A stretch of DNA of 44,532 nucleotides from Symploca sp. SIO2C1 (GTDB lineage Bacteria; Cyanobacteriota; Cyanobacteriia; Cyanobacteriales; Coleofasciculaceae). The notes beneath the pieces were generated by a model. The model was not told the origin of the DNA and did no database searches. It was given only the letters and a program-made list of their open reading frames with translations. Shown piece after piece: positions 24,113-32,931 of this stretch. The first letter of the stretch is position 1; every line of letters starts with the position of its first letter. Position numbers and translations under genes: made by a program. The stretch covers positions 1-44,532 of the forward strand of contig JAAHGL010000045.1 in the NCBI GenBank assembly GCA_010692635.1, in the 5' to 3' direction.

Positions 24113-25159
24113 ATGGCGACCTTTTTGAGAAACCAGTGCAAGCAAATTGTAGCTGCGACACTAATGGCAACCACTATTGCTGTTGGTATTAATGGAGCTG
24201 ATGCTCAAGAAAGTCTGAATCCGACTGAATCTCAATCAATTAAAGGTGCTGGTGCTTCCTTTCCTCAGCTCCTTTACCAGCGTTACCGTAAGGAATATGA
24301 GAGCGATCAAGGAGTAGAATTTGACTATACTTCCGTTGGTAGTGGTGGCGGTATCAGACTGTTTACGAATGAATCTATTAATGTTGGCTCTAGTACACTG
24401 ATTCCCAGTCCTATTGAAAAGAATCAGATGGAAGAAGGTTTATTAATGATACCAACAGCTGGAGGCTCAGTTGCTATTGTTTACAACCTACAAAACGTTA
24501 CTAACGACGTCAAGATCTCTCGTGAGAAATTAGCTAAAATCTTCACCGGAGAAATTAGTAACTGGAGTCAGGTTAGTCCGCGCCTACCAAACGTCGAGAT
24601 TCAAGTGGTAGTGCGTTCTGACGACAGTGGTACCAGTCTTATTCTCACTAAGTACTTGCGTGAGATTACTAACGGAAAGGTAATTGCCAAGAGGAAGCCT
24701 GATTGGGGTGCCGATGTTTTTGCAGCTCGCCCCCAAGATAGCGGGGTTGCAGCTGAAGTTAGGCGAATTGATGGTGCAATTGGTTATGTTCAAACTAGTT
24801 TTGCTAAACAAAGTGGCTTAGCTATTGCTCGGTTGGAAAATCAAGCAGGTGATTTTGTTCGCCCTACAGTAGAAGAAACGCAAAAAGCTTTAGCCAATAT
24901 CGAGTTTAACGAAGATCTAACTACTAATAGTATCGATGATCCAGAAGAAGGTTATCCCCTAGTTAGTTTGACTTGGCTCTTGGTCTATCAAAAGTATCCT
25001 AATATAGAACTTCTCGAATCAACTCAAAACCTTGTAAGTTGGATTTTGACTGATGGACAAGAATTTAATGAAGAAGAGGGGTACACCAAAATTCCACCAG
25101 ATATAGCCAAAAGAGCCATCGAAATTATCAATAACAAACTCAAGGTTCGTCCCTATTAA
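24113..25159 (+). CDS. Phosphate-binding protein PstS-like, divergent
   Basis: A 348-residue periplasmic solute-binding protein of the PstS family with a signal peptide (VAATLMATTIAVGINGADAQ). Conserved phosphate-site motifs: KGAGASFPQLLYQRY, TSVGSGGGIR and VRSDDSGTS, and GAIGYVQTSFAKQSGLA late in the protein. The DFGASDAP motif, whose Asp (Asp56 in E. coli PstS) accepts a phosphate hydrogen bond, reads NVGSSTLIPS here, so that Asp is missing. Ligand choice may thus differ (less discrimination against sulfate-like anions, or lower affinity). No pstC, pstA or pstB gene adjoins. A porin gene follows 42 bp on. Confidence 0.8.
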   Translation: MATFLRNQCKQIVAATLMATTIAVGINGADAQESLNPTESQSIKGAGASFPQLLYQRYRKEYESDQGVEFDYTSVGSGGGIRLFTNESINVGSSTLIPSPIEKNQMEEGLLMIPTAGGSVAIVYNLQNVTNDVKISREKLAKIFTGEISNWSQVSPRLPNVEIQVVVRSDDSGTSLILTKYLREITNGKVIAKRKPDWGADVFAARPQDSGVAAEVRRIDGAIGYVQTSFAKQSGLAIARLENQAGDFVRPTVEETQKALANIEFNEDLTTNSIDDPEEGYPLVSLTWLLVYQKYPNIELLESTQNLVSWILTDGQEFNEEEGYTKIPPDIAKRAIEIINNKLKVRPY

Positions 25160-25201
25160 TGTAATTAGTTCGCTATTTAGCTGAGGAATATCAAAAAAAT
25201 T

Positions 25202-27088
25202 ATGAGTAAATTGGGTGTAGTTGATGTACGATTGCTCCTTGGTTCAGCGATAATAGGTTGTAATTTTGGCATACTCTCTCCAGCTTGGGCGCAAGTAGAT
25301 CCTGCGATTACTACCCAAAATTACACAAGGGATAGTAATGGGAGCATCTTGCTTCCTGGAACTACGGAAACAGAGCAAAATGCTCTGGCTCAACTTGAGA
25401 CAAATCAAGATCATGAGTTTTTATCCCAGATAGAGCGATATAGCCAACCATCTCTTGCCGTCCAAGAATTTTCGGCAAATGAGCTTGCATTGCCAATAGA
25501 ACAAGATAGTGGGAGTGAATCACCTTCTGCTATCCAACAACTTCCGGAAAATGAGCTTTTATCCCAGATAGAACAATATACTATTAGTGAACGACCTCCT
25601 ACAATCCGGCGGTCATTTCCTCGGGTTGAAGATCTACAAGATGTTACCCCTCAAGATTGGGCTTATGATGCACTGCGTACATTAACGAATAACTATCGTT
25701 GTCTTGCTGGTTATGATGACGATACTTTTAGAGGAAATAATAATCTCACTCGTTATGAATTTGCAGCGGCTTTAAATAGGTGCTTACAGAGAGTTGAAAC
25801 AATAATTAAAAATAATTTTAATTTAGCGACCGAAGAAGACTTAGTCAGTATAGAACGACTCGTAGAAGAATTTGAGGCAGAGCTGGCGACAGTCAAAAGT
25901 AAAGTCACTGATCAAGAAGAGCGGACAGACTTTTTACAAAATCATAACTTTTCCACCACTACTATTCTACGGGGACAAGCAAACTTTTTTCTTACCAATG
26001 TCTTTGGTGAGCGCAAAGCGGTTCCCTCTGGGCAAATTCCTACAGAAGACTTGGATTCTGTTCCTTCCTTTGGCGGTGGAGTAAGATTGGACTTCGATAC
26101 CAGTTTTACCGGTAGAGACCTGTTGCGTACTAGAATTCAAGCAGGGAATGCTAATAGCTTGGCTAGTGGTGTAACTGGGACAGCAATGACCAACATTGCT
26201 GGGAATATTAATACTAGCAATGATGTGAGACTAGGAAAACTGTTTTACCGCTTCCCTATAGGAGATCGTGGTTCGGTTTATCTAGGAGCAGTAGGCCAAT
26301 CTGCTAGCGATTTTGTCCCAGCACTCAATCCTGCCTCAACCATTGCTCTGTTTGGTTTTTACAATCCCCTCTACGATGTCGGTTTTGGTACTGGTGGAGG
26401 AGTATACTATCAATTTAACGATTTAATCGGAGCTGGGGTATCTTATTATACTACTACTAGTAGCACTAGCAATCCCAATCCAGGTAATGGGTTATTTAAC
26501 GGTCATTTTAACGCTTTGAGTCAAATAACCTTGACACCATCCGACCGCTTGGGTATTTCTCTAACCTATTCTCGTTACTACTCTCCTAATCCTAATAATA
26601 CCAACAATATTACTAGCTTTATTGGCTCTGAATTCGCTCAAGCTCCTTTCGGGGGCACTACTGCTACTTCTAGCGACAATTTTAACGTTGCAGGCTCCTA
26701 TCAAATTAACGATCGCTTACAAGTAGGAGGTTGGGTTGGCTATTACAATGCTAATGCTGAGTCTTCTGCCTTAGTCAATGGTGTGAGTATTCCTGAAGGT
26801 TCAGATGCAGATATTTGGACTTGGGCTTTTACTGCTTCCTACAATGATTTGCTTAAACTGGGTAGCAATTTGAGTTTTATCTTCGGTCTGCCTCCAAAGG
26901 CAACTAGTAACGATATTCCCGAGCGAGAAGACCGGGATACATCTTATCATATTGAGCTTTCCTATCGCTATCCGATCACTGACCGCATCTCGATTACTTC
27001 TGGAGGGTTCGTAATTCTTGATCCAGAGCATAATGAAGCCAACAACGATATTTGGGTTGGATTAATCAGATTGAGGATTGATATTTGA
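25202..27088 (+). CDS. SLH-domain outer-membrane porin (iron-uptake porin type)
   Basis: A 628-residue cyanobacterial outer-membrane porin. Signal peptide ending SPAWAQ (about 31); a variable region with twice-repeated LLSQIEQY-type motifs (about 65-125); one SLH domain (about 148-200, [20 protein letters not shown], then [20 protein letters not shown]) that binds peptidoglycan-linked pyruvylated polysaccharide; a coiled coil (205-245); then an OprB-like 16-strand-type beta barrel ending in RLRIDI with a terminal aromatic-poor strand. Database names for this family include iron uptake porin and SomA/SomB. Stop TGA 27086-27088 borders a heptamer array directly. Confidence 0.85.
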   Translation: MSKLGVVDVRLLLGSAIIGCNFGILSPAWAQVDPAITTQNYTRDSNGSILLPGTTETEQNALAQLETNQDHEFLSQIERYSQPSLAVQEFSANELALPIEQDSGSESPSAIQQLPENELLSQIEQYTISERPPTIRRSFPRVEDLQDVTPQDWAYDALRTLTNNYRCLAGYDDDTFRGNNNLTRYEFAAALNRCLQRVETIIKNNFNLATEEDLVSIERLVEEFEAELATVKSKVTDQEERTDFLQNHNFSTTTILRGQANFFLTNVFGERKAVPSGQIPTEDLDSVPSFGGGVRLDFDTSFTGRDLLRTRIQAGNANSLASGVTGTAMTNIAGNINTSNDVRLGKLFYRFPIGDRGSVYLGAVGQSASDFVPALNPASTIALFGFYNPLYDVGFGTGGGVYYQFNDLIGAGVSYYTTTSSTSNPNPGNGLFNGHFNALSQITLTPSDRLGISLTYSRYYSPNPNNTNNITSFIGSEFAQAPFGGTTATSSDNFNVAGSYQINDRLQVGGWVGYYNANAESSALVNGVSIPEGSDADIWTWAFTASYNDLLKLGSNLSFIFGLPPKATSNDIPEREDRDTSYHIELSYRYPITDRISITSGGFVILDPEHNEANNDIWVGLIRLRIDI

Positions 27089-27938
27089 GAATTGGGAATT
27101 GGGAATTGGGAATTGGGAATTGGGAATTGAGAATTGGGAATTGGGAATTGGGAATTGGGAATTGGGAATTGGGAAAGTATTATGGCGACGTAGAATATTG
27201 TTCATCATTATTGCTGTTGTTACTGTCGTGCTAATTAATCTGCTGATTCCAGTTAAAGCAGTAAGCCAGCAGAAATATTTGGTAGTGCCTGATAGTTTTC
27301 GAGGTAAAATCGTTAGGCAAGTCCAGTTGAGTAGTCCTCAAAAAGCAATTGCTCTCACCTTCGATGATGGTCCTTCTCCAGATATTACTCCCCAAGTACT
27401 GAGTATCCTCAAAGACAACAATCTTCCAGCAACTTTCTTTATACTTGGACGAAATCTCAAAAAATTCCCTCGAATTGGACAACAAATACTAGCCGATGGT
27501 CATGTCTTAGGTAATCATACCTGGCATCACTGGTATCATCGGATGAGGGAGTTTATCATTGCTCGTGAAATTGAAAGTACTGCTAAACTTATCTCTGAAA
27601 TTACTGGTGGTGTGAGAACCAATCTGTTTCGCCCTCCCTACGGTCATCGGTATAATGGCATAGTAGATTATGCCCGTAAGCGAAAAGATGTAGTTGTCTT
27701 GTGGTCTGTTGATTCTGAGGACTGGCGGGGTCAAGATATATCTGTAGCAGAATTAGTTGAGCAAGTAGTTACAGAAGCTGAGCCTGGAGCAATTGTCTTG
27801 ATGCACGATACTGGAGGGGATGATAACAAAATAGTACAGGCTTTGCCAAAAATAATTGAGGAACTTAGCGATCGCGGTTATACGTTTGTTACTATACCTC
27901 AGTTATTGCAGCTCAGCCTTAATGCTTATACAAGGTGA
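27078..27938 (+). CDS. Polysaccharide deacetylase (NodB domain), N-terminus encoded by heptamer repeats
   Basis: A membrane-anchored carbohydrate esterase. [10 protein letters not shown] (metal Asp), GNHTWHHW (two metal His), FRPPYGHR and [10 protein letters not shown], and VLMHDTGG complete the CE4 motifs 1-5, so the enzyme should be active on chitin-like or peptidoglycan substrates. A hydrophobic anchor [17 protein letters not shown] precedes it. The longest frame starts at TTG 27078, overlaps the porin stop and reads about 28 codons of the repeat (NWELGIG units). TTG 27198 is an alternative start just before the anchor. Neither has a good ribosome site. It may be read by coupling from the porin. 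Confidence 0.8.
   Translation: MIFENWELGIGNWELGIENWELGIGNWELGIGKVLWRRRILFIIIAVVTVVLINLLIPVKAVSQQKYLVVPDSFRGKIVRQVQLSSPQKAIALTFDDGPSPDITPQVLSILKDNNLPATFFILGRNLKKFPRIGQQILADGHVLGNHTWHHWYHRMREFIIAREIESTAKLISEITGGVRTNLFRPPYGHRYNGIVDYARKRKDVVVLWSVDSEDWRGQDISVAELVEQVVTEAEPGAIVLMHDTGGDDNKIVQALPKIIEELSDRGYTFVTIPQLLQLSLNAYTR
27089..27172. repeat. Heptamer array (GAATTGG)12
   Basis: Twelve 7-bp units, GAATTGG with one GAATTGA (27124-27130). It lies between the porin stop and the membrane anchor of the deacetylase. Seven is not a multiple of three, so each gain or loss of a unit shifts the frame of anything translated through it. Confidence 0.95.
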
Positions 27939-28356
27939 ATTTAGAATCTAACCAAATAATCCGAAAAATATCCTTAATGCGATAACCTACCATTAGAGCT
28001 TTTCCAGAAAATCGTAGTGAAATAAAGAAATTAATATCTTCCGTAATATGCTTAGGAATCTGAGCTTTTATGCTATTTCTCGCAATCTTTTCTGCACCTA
28101 ATTTATGCCTAGGAGCTGCCCAAATTTGTCGCCAAGTCATTTGACTTCGTTTTCTTAGAGCCTTAGCAAGATCAGCCTGCTCATCCCTAGTACATTGCTC
28201 TAGACTGTAGTCATCCTCTAAATACCGAAGACAAAAAACAGGATAACAGTCATCGTAATTTAAAATCTTGTCCGATGAAGGTTCTGCAATCCTGCCTTTT
28301 CCTTGAGACTGATTTAGAGAAGGGGGTTTGACTCTGTTTTTTTTACCTTTACCCAT
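27919..28356 (-). CDS. Probable toxin partner of Panacea antitoxin
   Basis: A 145-residue protein starting at ATG 28356, whose first base belongs to the stop of the Panacea gene (TGATG). The N-terminus ([20 protein letters not shown]) is basic and flexible. The central [20 protein letters not shown] and [17 protein letters not shown] are followed by a C-terminal [20 protein letters not shown] and [14 protein letters not shown], which recalls the last strands of RelE/ParE-like RNases. I do not recognise a named family. Coupled position after a Panacea antitoxin argues for a toxin. It overlaps the convergent deacetylase end by 20 bp. Confidence 0.55.
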   Translation of the reverse strand: MGKGKKNRVKPPSLNQSQGKGRIAEPSSDKILNYDDCYPVFCLRYLEDDYSLEQCTRDEQADLAKALRKRSQMTWRQIWAAPRHKLGAEKIARNSIKAQIPKHITEDINFFISLRFSGKALMVGYRIKDIFRIIWLDSKFTLYKH

Positions 28357-28793
28357 CAATCCTTAAGAATTTGACTCTTAAAATAGTCACTCATTAATTC
28401 ATGAGTAATGGTTTGATTTGTGTCTGTGCTCATCCAAGGTTTTTCTTGGTGAGTAAGATTTGCTAAAATCGTCCCAGTATATTTCCCGAATACGCTATAA
28501 ACTTCATCAATTAACTCTTGAGCTTCTGACGTAATGACTTCAGAATTAAAGTCTTCAGGTTCAGGTATTGGATTACGCAAATATTCTGAGTAGGTGTGAT
28601 AAATCTCTTCTACAACTGGACCATACTGCCATGCCTTAATCTCTTCTCGAAAAAGAGGCTGATTAAACAACGCCAAATAAAAACCTTGGGCGTAATATAG
28701 CAATTTTTGCAGCTTTAAATTCGTCATCATGCCATCCTCTTCAAGGTTGGCATAGTGAATGAAATATTTAGCTATATCTGAAGCTTGATACAT
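28356..28793 (-). CDS. Panacea-domain antitoxin (DUF4065, SocA-like)
   Basis: A 145-residue protein with the Panacea domain. ATG 28793 is chosen because GAGGAG lies 7-8 bases upstream; a longer frame to 28880 lacks a site. Markers: ASDIAKYFIHYANLEEDGMM, TNLKLQKLLYYAQGFYLALF (the classic NLKLQKLLYYAQ motif), EEIKAWQYGPVVEEIY and LSNLTH-like ILANLTHQEKPW. Panacea domains neutralise many unrelated toxins by direct binding, and the partner gene usually adjoins. Here the next gene begins on the last base of the stop. Transcribed away from the Rpn pseudogene. Confidence 0.85.
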   Translation of the reverse strand: MYQASDIAKYFIHYANLEEDGMMTNLKLQKLLYYAQGFYLALFNQPLFREEIKAWQYGPVVEEIYHTYSEYLRNPIPEPEDFNSEVITSEAQELIDEVYSVFGKYTGTILANLTHQEKPWMSTDTNQTITHELMSDYFKSQILKD

Positions 28794-28893
28794 AGTAAAG
28801 CTCCTCAATCTGACGCAAGTGCTGTTGTTATATCTGTAATTACTTTCCTCTTGATTAATTAAGCGATCGCGGCTATACACTTTTCAGTATACC

Positions 28894-29534
28894 TCAATTA
28901 CGGAATTTTTGGAAAAAGGAGAGCCTTACAGTAAGGTTAAAAAAGTCTATTCGGTGAATGTAGTCTACTTTTCCTTAGGACAGGGGGATGATTATATTTA
29001 CCAAGGGAATTAGATTTTCAGGGTCTGCACTTAGAAGACTCTTTAATGCCATCGATAAAACAACAGAAGTTGTTTAATATCGAAGAAGTATCGGAGATAT
29101 TTCCTGAGTATTATCTGATTAAGGTAAACAATTTTAATGACGTAGCGAAGAATACCTTGGATGAATGGATATATTTCCTGAAAAAGAGCCAAATAAAAGA
29201 AGAATTTACAGCGCAAGGCTTAGCGGAAGCCAAGGAAAATTTACTAGTAGATAGCTTGAGCGAAGAAGAAAGAGCAAACTACCTGAGATATATGGAGAAT
29301 AAGCGCTATGAAATCAGCATAATCGAAGGCTCGCGCTCAGAGGGAAGATTGGAGGGTCGAGAAGAAGGTATCAAGGAGGGTATAGAGCAAGGCAAACAGC
29401 AGGAAAAGGCTAATATAGCTAGAACATTCAAACACGAAGGAATAAATATTTTAAGGCACAAACCAAAGAACAATCTTCTCAAACTTCGGCAGGTTTATTT
29501 TGTGCTGAGCTTGTTGCCGAAGCGTTACAAGTAG
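28894..29534 (+). pseudogene. Broken Rpn-family nuclease gene
   Basis: The reading begins mid-protein (SITEFLEKGEPYSKVKKVYS then VNVVYFSLGQGDDYIYQG), hits TAG at 29011, and resumes one frame over as ELDFQGLHLEDSLMPSIKQQ and continues through EVSEIFPEYYLIKVNNF, IYFLKKSQIKEEFTAQGLAE and an EGREEGIKEG segment. So the nuclease core (first 110 residues) is missing and there is a frameshift near 29005. After KHEGIN (about 29445) similarity to the Rpn C-terminus also ends. ATG 29046 could still give a 162-residue protein without the active site. Compare the intact copies at 16480 and 34998. Confidence 0.75.
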
Positions 29535-29632
29535 CTGGAATTATTGACTCTACACTTAATCCTGCGGCGCAGACACCTAAAGATTTGATGAATCTTACCT
29601 GTTTTCAAGAACCAACGCTAATTTTGCCATGA
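29456..29632 (+). pseudogene. C-terminal fragment of a papain-like amidase
   Basis: In another frame, directly after the Rpn similarity ends, the sequence reads SAGLFCAELVAEALQVAGII followed by NPAAQTPKDLM and stops at 29630-29632. The FCAELVAEALQ motif with a downstream TPxDL is characteristic of permuted papain-like (NlpC/P60-type, YiiX-like) enzymes, in which this Cys is the nucleophile. Only the last 58 residues remain. Two gene remnants are thus joined head to tail here. Confidence 0.5.
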
Positions 29633-29663
29633 TGAGTATATTCAACAATTATACTAATGACAA

Positions 29664-31220
29664 ATGACTTTGATTCCCAAAATTGACAATTGGTTAGATT
29701 TAGGCTTTCATTCTGTACATCGCAATAATCTAGTTTATGTAACTTGCTGGGAAGATCCAAGGTTAGACAGAATAGCCATGAAGCTAACCAAGGATGATAC
29801 TGTTTTGGTTTTGACTTCAGGGGGATGTAATGCTCTGGAATATGCACTTGACGAACCACAGCATATTTACGCAGTTGATGTTAACCCTCGACAAAATGCC
29901 CTACTTGAACTAAAAATAGCTGGAATTCGAGAACTTGATTATTCTAGCTTTTTCCAACTTTTTGGGGAAGGTCATTTAGCTAACTTTAAGAAAGTTTATC
30001 AGCAACAGCTTCGTACTCATCTATCCCCTTTTGCTCAACAATACTGGGATAGTCATGGCTCAAGATTTTTTGCCGGTAAACGCCCTTTTTTCTTTCGTGG
30101 TACAACAGGTATCTTTGCTCAATTAATTAATTTCTACATTGATCATATTGTGCAGCTTCGAGAGGAGTTGAATGCATTGCTTGAAGCTAAAACCATTGAG
30201 CAGCAACGTCAAATATATTATGATGAACAGCTCAAAGATAGGTTTTGGAAAAAATTGATCCGCCAGATCATGAATAGTAATTTGACGCTGTGGATGTTAG
30301 GTGTTCCTCCTCAACAACGACAACAACTAGAAAGCTACCTCAAAAATGGAGTGGCTGAATTTGTAGAAGAGCGTTGTCGAGAAGTTTTTAGCGAAATTCC
30401 TATCTGGGATAACTACTTTTGGCGAGTTTTCATGGAAGGCAAGTATACACCAAGTTGTTGCCCAGAATATTTAAAGGAGGAAAATTTTCACTTAATTAAT
30501 GTACTATACCATTTAGTTAAACCTATTGAGGGTAGTAACCATCAAGAAAGACTAGAGAACTTTTATCAAGGTCAAGCTCACGCTTATGACACGTTTCGCA
30601 AACGTCTACTACAAGGCAGAGAAGAACTGTATCAAGGATTGATTGAATATCCAGGAGAGATCTGGCTCGATTTAGGAGGAGGTACAGGTGCTAATCTTGA
30701 GTCAATAGATGATCAAATCAGCAGACTTCAGAAGTTATACATTGTTGATTTATGTCCTTCTTTGTTGGCAATAGCACAGGAGCGAATTGCTAGTAAAGGA
30801 TGGTCTAATGTTGAGGCTGTGGAAGCTGATGTTACCCAATTTACGCCACCAGAAAGGGTAGTTGATATTGTAACATTTTCCTATTCTTTAACCATGATTC
30901 CCGATTGGTTTGCAGCTATCGATCAAGCATACCGTTTACTAAAACCTGGTGGAATTATTGGGGTGGTAGATTTTTATATTTCTCGTAAATATCCTAGAAA
31001 ACAGTGGTTTTCCCACTCTTGGTTATCTCGTCATTTTTGGCCTGCTTGGTTTGGTAAAGACAATGTTTTTTTATCTGCTGAACATGCTCCCTATCTTCAC
31101 TACCGCTTTGAAAGTATTCGATTTATTGAGAGGATGGCAACTCTTCCTTTCTTACCTGGAGTTAAAGTACCTTATTATCTTTTTATCGGTCGCAAAAAAT
31201 ACAACAATAATTCAAATTAA
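29664..31220 (+). CDS. Bifunctional betaine-lipid synthase (BtaA-BtaB fusion)
   Basis: A 518-residue protein with two domains. Residues 1-290 are DUF3419/BtaA: VYVTCWEDPRLDRIAMKL, LVLTSGGCNALEYAL (48-62) and HIYAVDVNPRQNALLELKIA. BtaA moves 3-amino-3-carboxypropyl from SAM to diacylglycerol. Residues 310-515 are a class I methyltransferase with WLDLGGGTGANLES (334-347), IVDLCPSLLAIAQ and a FSYSLTMIPDWFAAIDQAYR motif, as in BtaB, which trimethylates the amine to give the betaine lipid DGTS. Fused versions are known from algae and fungi, and separate genes from proteobacteria. ATG 29664 sits in an AATGACA/AATGACT heptamer pair. DGTS replaces phospholipids in phosphate shortage. Membrane-associated, no transmembrane segment. 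Confidence 0.8.
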   Translation: MTLIPKIDNWLDLGFHSVHRNNLVYVTCWEDPRLDRIAMKLTKDDTVLVLTSGGCNALEYALDEPQHIYAVDVNPRQNALLELKIAGIRELDYSSFFQLFGEGHLANFKKVYQQQLRTHLSPFAQQYWDSHGSRFFAGKRPFFFRGTTGIFAQLINFYIDHIVQLREELNALLEAKTIEQQRQIYYDEQLKDRFWKKLIRQIMNSNLTLWMLGVPPQQRQQLESYLKNGVAEFVEERCREVFSEIPIWDNYFWRVFMEGKYTPSCCPEYLKEENFHLINVLYHLVKPIEGSNHQERLENFYQGQAHAYDTFRKRLLQGREELYQGLIEYPGEIWLDLGGGTGANLESIDDQISRLQKLYIVDLCPSLLAIAQERIASKGWSNVEAVEADVTQFTPPERVVDIVTFSYSLTMIPDWFAAIDQAYRLLKPGGIIGVVDFYISRKYPRKQWFSHSWLSRHFWPAWFGKDNVFLSAEHAPYLHYRFESIRFIERMATLPFLPGVKVPYYLFIGRKKYNNNSN

Positions 31221-31284
31221 AATGCTGGTAATCAGTAAATTATAATATTGCTTTGAAGTAAGCAGATAAAGGAGAGCATTACTT

Positions 31285-32055
31285 ATGGAAACTAAACATA
31301 TTGCTATGTGGTCTTGTCCGAGAACTCGTTCAACTGCCATAACACGAGCATTTGAGCAGATTGATGATTGTCTTATCTATGATGAACCTCTACATCATTT
31401 CTACATTTTTAACGGTGTTAATTACTACGATGATATAAGTGATTATCCATCAGACTTTTTAGCAAAATATCCTAACACTAATTATTCGAGTATTATTGAA
31501 AAACTAACTGGCGATCTACCAGAGGGAAAATCTTTTTCGTTTCAAAAACATTTGTCACTTCATCTTCTTCCAGGATTTGACAAAAGTTGGCTCTCTAAAG
31601 TAAAAAGTTTCTTCTTAATTAGAGACCCAAGAGAAACGATTATTTCATACTGGAAAGTCAAAAAAGCTGGCGGTTTTAACTGGGCAGATTCAGAATGTTT
31701 TATAGGCTGGGAAGAACATTATCGACTATTCAAAGAAATTGAGGATTTAACAAAAGAAAAGCCTTTCGTAATTGACTCAGGAGATTTAATCAAAAATCCT
31801 CAGGATTATTTGAAAGCTTTATGTTGTCAGTTAGGAGTTAGTTTTTCAGACAAAATGCTTTATTGGGAGCCAAACAAAACCAATGTTTTATCATGGGAAA
31901 ATTCAATTTTTGAACAGTTTAGTAAAAATGTTCTTAATTCCAGTGGCTTTTTTCAGCAATCTCAAGAAGTTAATATTCCAGATATATTAGTGCCATCTAT
32001 TAATAAGAGTATGCCGTTTTATGAGGAAATGTATAAATATCGTATTATTGTTTAG
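31285..32055 (+). CDS. Sulfotransferase-like P-loop protein
   Basis: A 256-residue protein starting HIAMWSCPRTRSTAITRAFE, a PAPS-binding-type loop of the sulfotransferase superfamily (SCPRTRST). SFFLIRDPRETIISYWKVKK is the second, 3'-phosphate binding, motif, with Arg and Ser in place. FQKHL and FVIDSGDLIKNPQDYLKALC also fit. Family members in bacteria are often called sulfotransferase-like domain proteins; the acceptor is unknown. GGAG lies about 11 bases upstream. It stands 64 bp after the betaine-lipid synthase and 24 bp before an SDR gene, all on + strand, so one transcript is likely. Confidence 0.75.
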   Translation: METKHIAMWSCPRTRSTAITRAFEQIDDCLIYDEPLHHFYIFNGVNYYDDISDYPSDFLAKYPNTNYSSIIEKLTGDLPEGKSFSFQKHLSLHLLPGFDKSWLSKVKSFFLIRDPRETIISYWKVKKAGGFNWADSECFIGWEEHYRLFKEIEDLTKEKPFVIDSGDLIKNPQDYLKALCCQLGVSFSDKMLYWEPNKTNVLSWENSIFEQFSKNVLNSSGFFQQSQEVNIPDILVPSINKSMPFYEEMYKYRIIV

Positions 32056-32079
32056 CATTTAGTTAATCAGGAGATAATG

Positions 32080-32859
32080 ATGGTAAATACTGCATTAGTG
32101 ACAGGTGCATCAAGCGGTATTGGTGCGGAACTCGCCCGATTGCATGCAGCAAAAGGGGGTGACTTAGTATTGGTTGCTCGTCGTGAAGATGCTCTTAACG
32201 CATTAAAATCTGAGCTAGAGAACGCTTACGGTATAAAAGCAACAGTTATTACAGCTGATTTGGCACAAGCTGATGCTGCTGAAAAAATATTTGCTGCTAC
32301 CGAAGCAGCTGGAATACAAATCGATATCCTGATTAATAATGCGGGTTTTGGTGGCCATGGAAAATTCCATGAGCGTGACCTTGCTAAAGATCAAGCTATG
32401 ATGCAAGTCAATATGGTCTCCTTGGTTAACATAACTCATCTATCCTTGCAAGGAATGGTCAGCAGAAATTCTGGAAAAATTTTGCATGTGGCATCGACAG
32501 CAGGGTTTCTACCGGGACCGCTACAGGCAGTTTATTACGCTACAAAAGCCTTCGTTGTCTCATTTTCCCAGGCTATTGCTCAGGAACTTTCAGATACTAA
32601 TGTCACCTCGACTGCCCTTTGCCCCGGTGCTGTTGCCACAGGCTTTGTTGCAGCTGGGGATCTGGATGGTACATCAATGTGGGATAACGCCGCCTCGCCT
32701 AAGTTTGTAGCAAAGTGCGGCTATGAGGCTATGATGAAAGGCGAATTAGTGAAAATTAATGAGGCATCCTTGAGTTTCATGCTTAATTGGGTAGTGCCTT
32801 TTCTGCCGCGAAAAACTGTATTGAACATATCACAACAGACTATGGAGAAAAGTAATTGA
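32080..32859 (+). CDS. SDR oxidoreductase 1
   Basis: A 259-residue classical short-chain dehydrogenase. TGASSGIGAELARLH (cofactor loop), LVARREDAL with Arg suggesting NADPH, ILINNAGFGGHGKF, VASTAGFLPGPLQAVYYATK with the catalytic Ser, Tyr and Lys, then CPGAVATGF. Closest in style to the DltE/YqjQ-type SDRs. Two adjacent ATG codons exist (32077, 32080); the second has better spacing to AGGAG (32069-32073). The substrate cannot be told. It follows the sulfotransferase-like gene closely. Base composition is a little GC-richer than that gene. Confidence 0.85.
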   Translation: MVNTALVTGASSGIGAELARLHAAKGGDLVLVARREDALNALKSELENAYGIKATVITADLAQADAAEKIFAATEAAGIQIDILINNAGFGGHGKFHERDLAKDQAMMQVNMVSLVNITHLSLQGMVSRNSGKILHVASTAGFLPGPLQAVYYATKAFVVSFSQAIAQELSDTNVTSTALCPGAVATGFVAAGDLDGTSMWDNAASPKFVAKCGYEAMMKGELVKINEASLSFMLNWVVPFLPRKTVLNISQQTMEKSN

Positions 32860-32931
32860 GCCACTCCCACGGCTTGTCAGGCATCATTAAACCCTAGGAG
32901 CTGAAAGAGTTGAGAATAAGAAAAGACAAAA

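Noticed and set aside
682-31220. A Pho regulon with Pho boxes
   Set aside because: PhoD, PstS and BtaA-BtaB suggest phosphate control, but no tandem CTTAACCT-type boxes were seen upstream of any of them.
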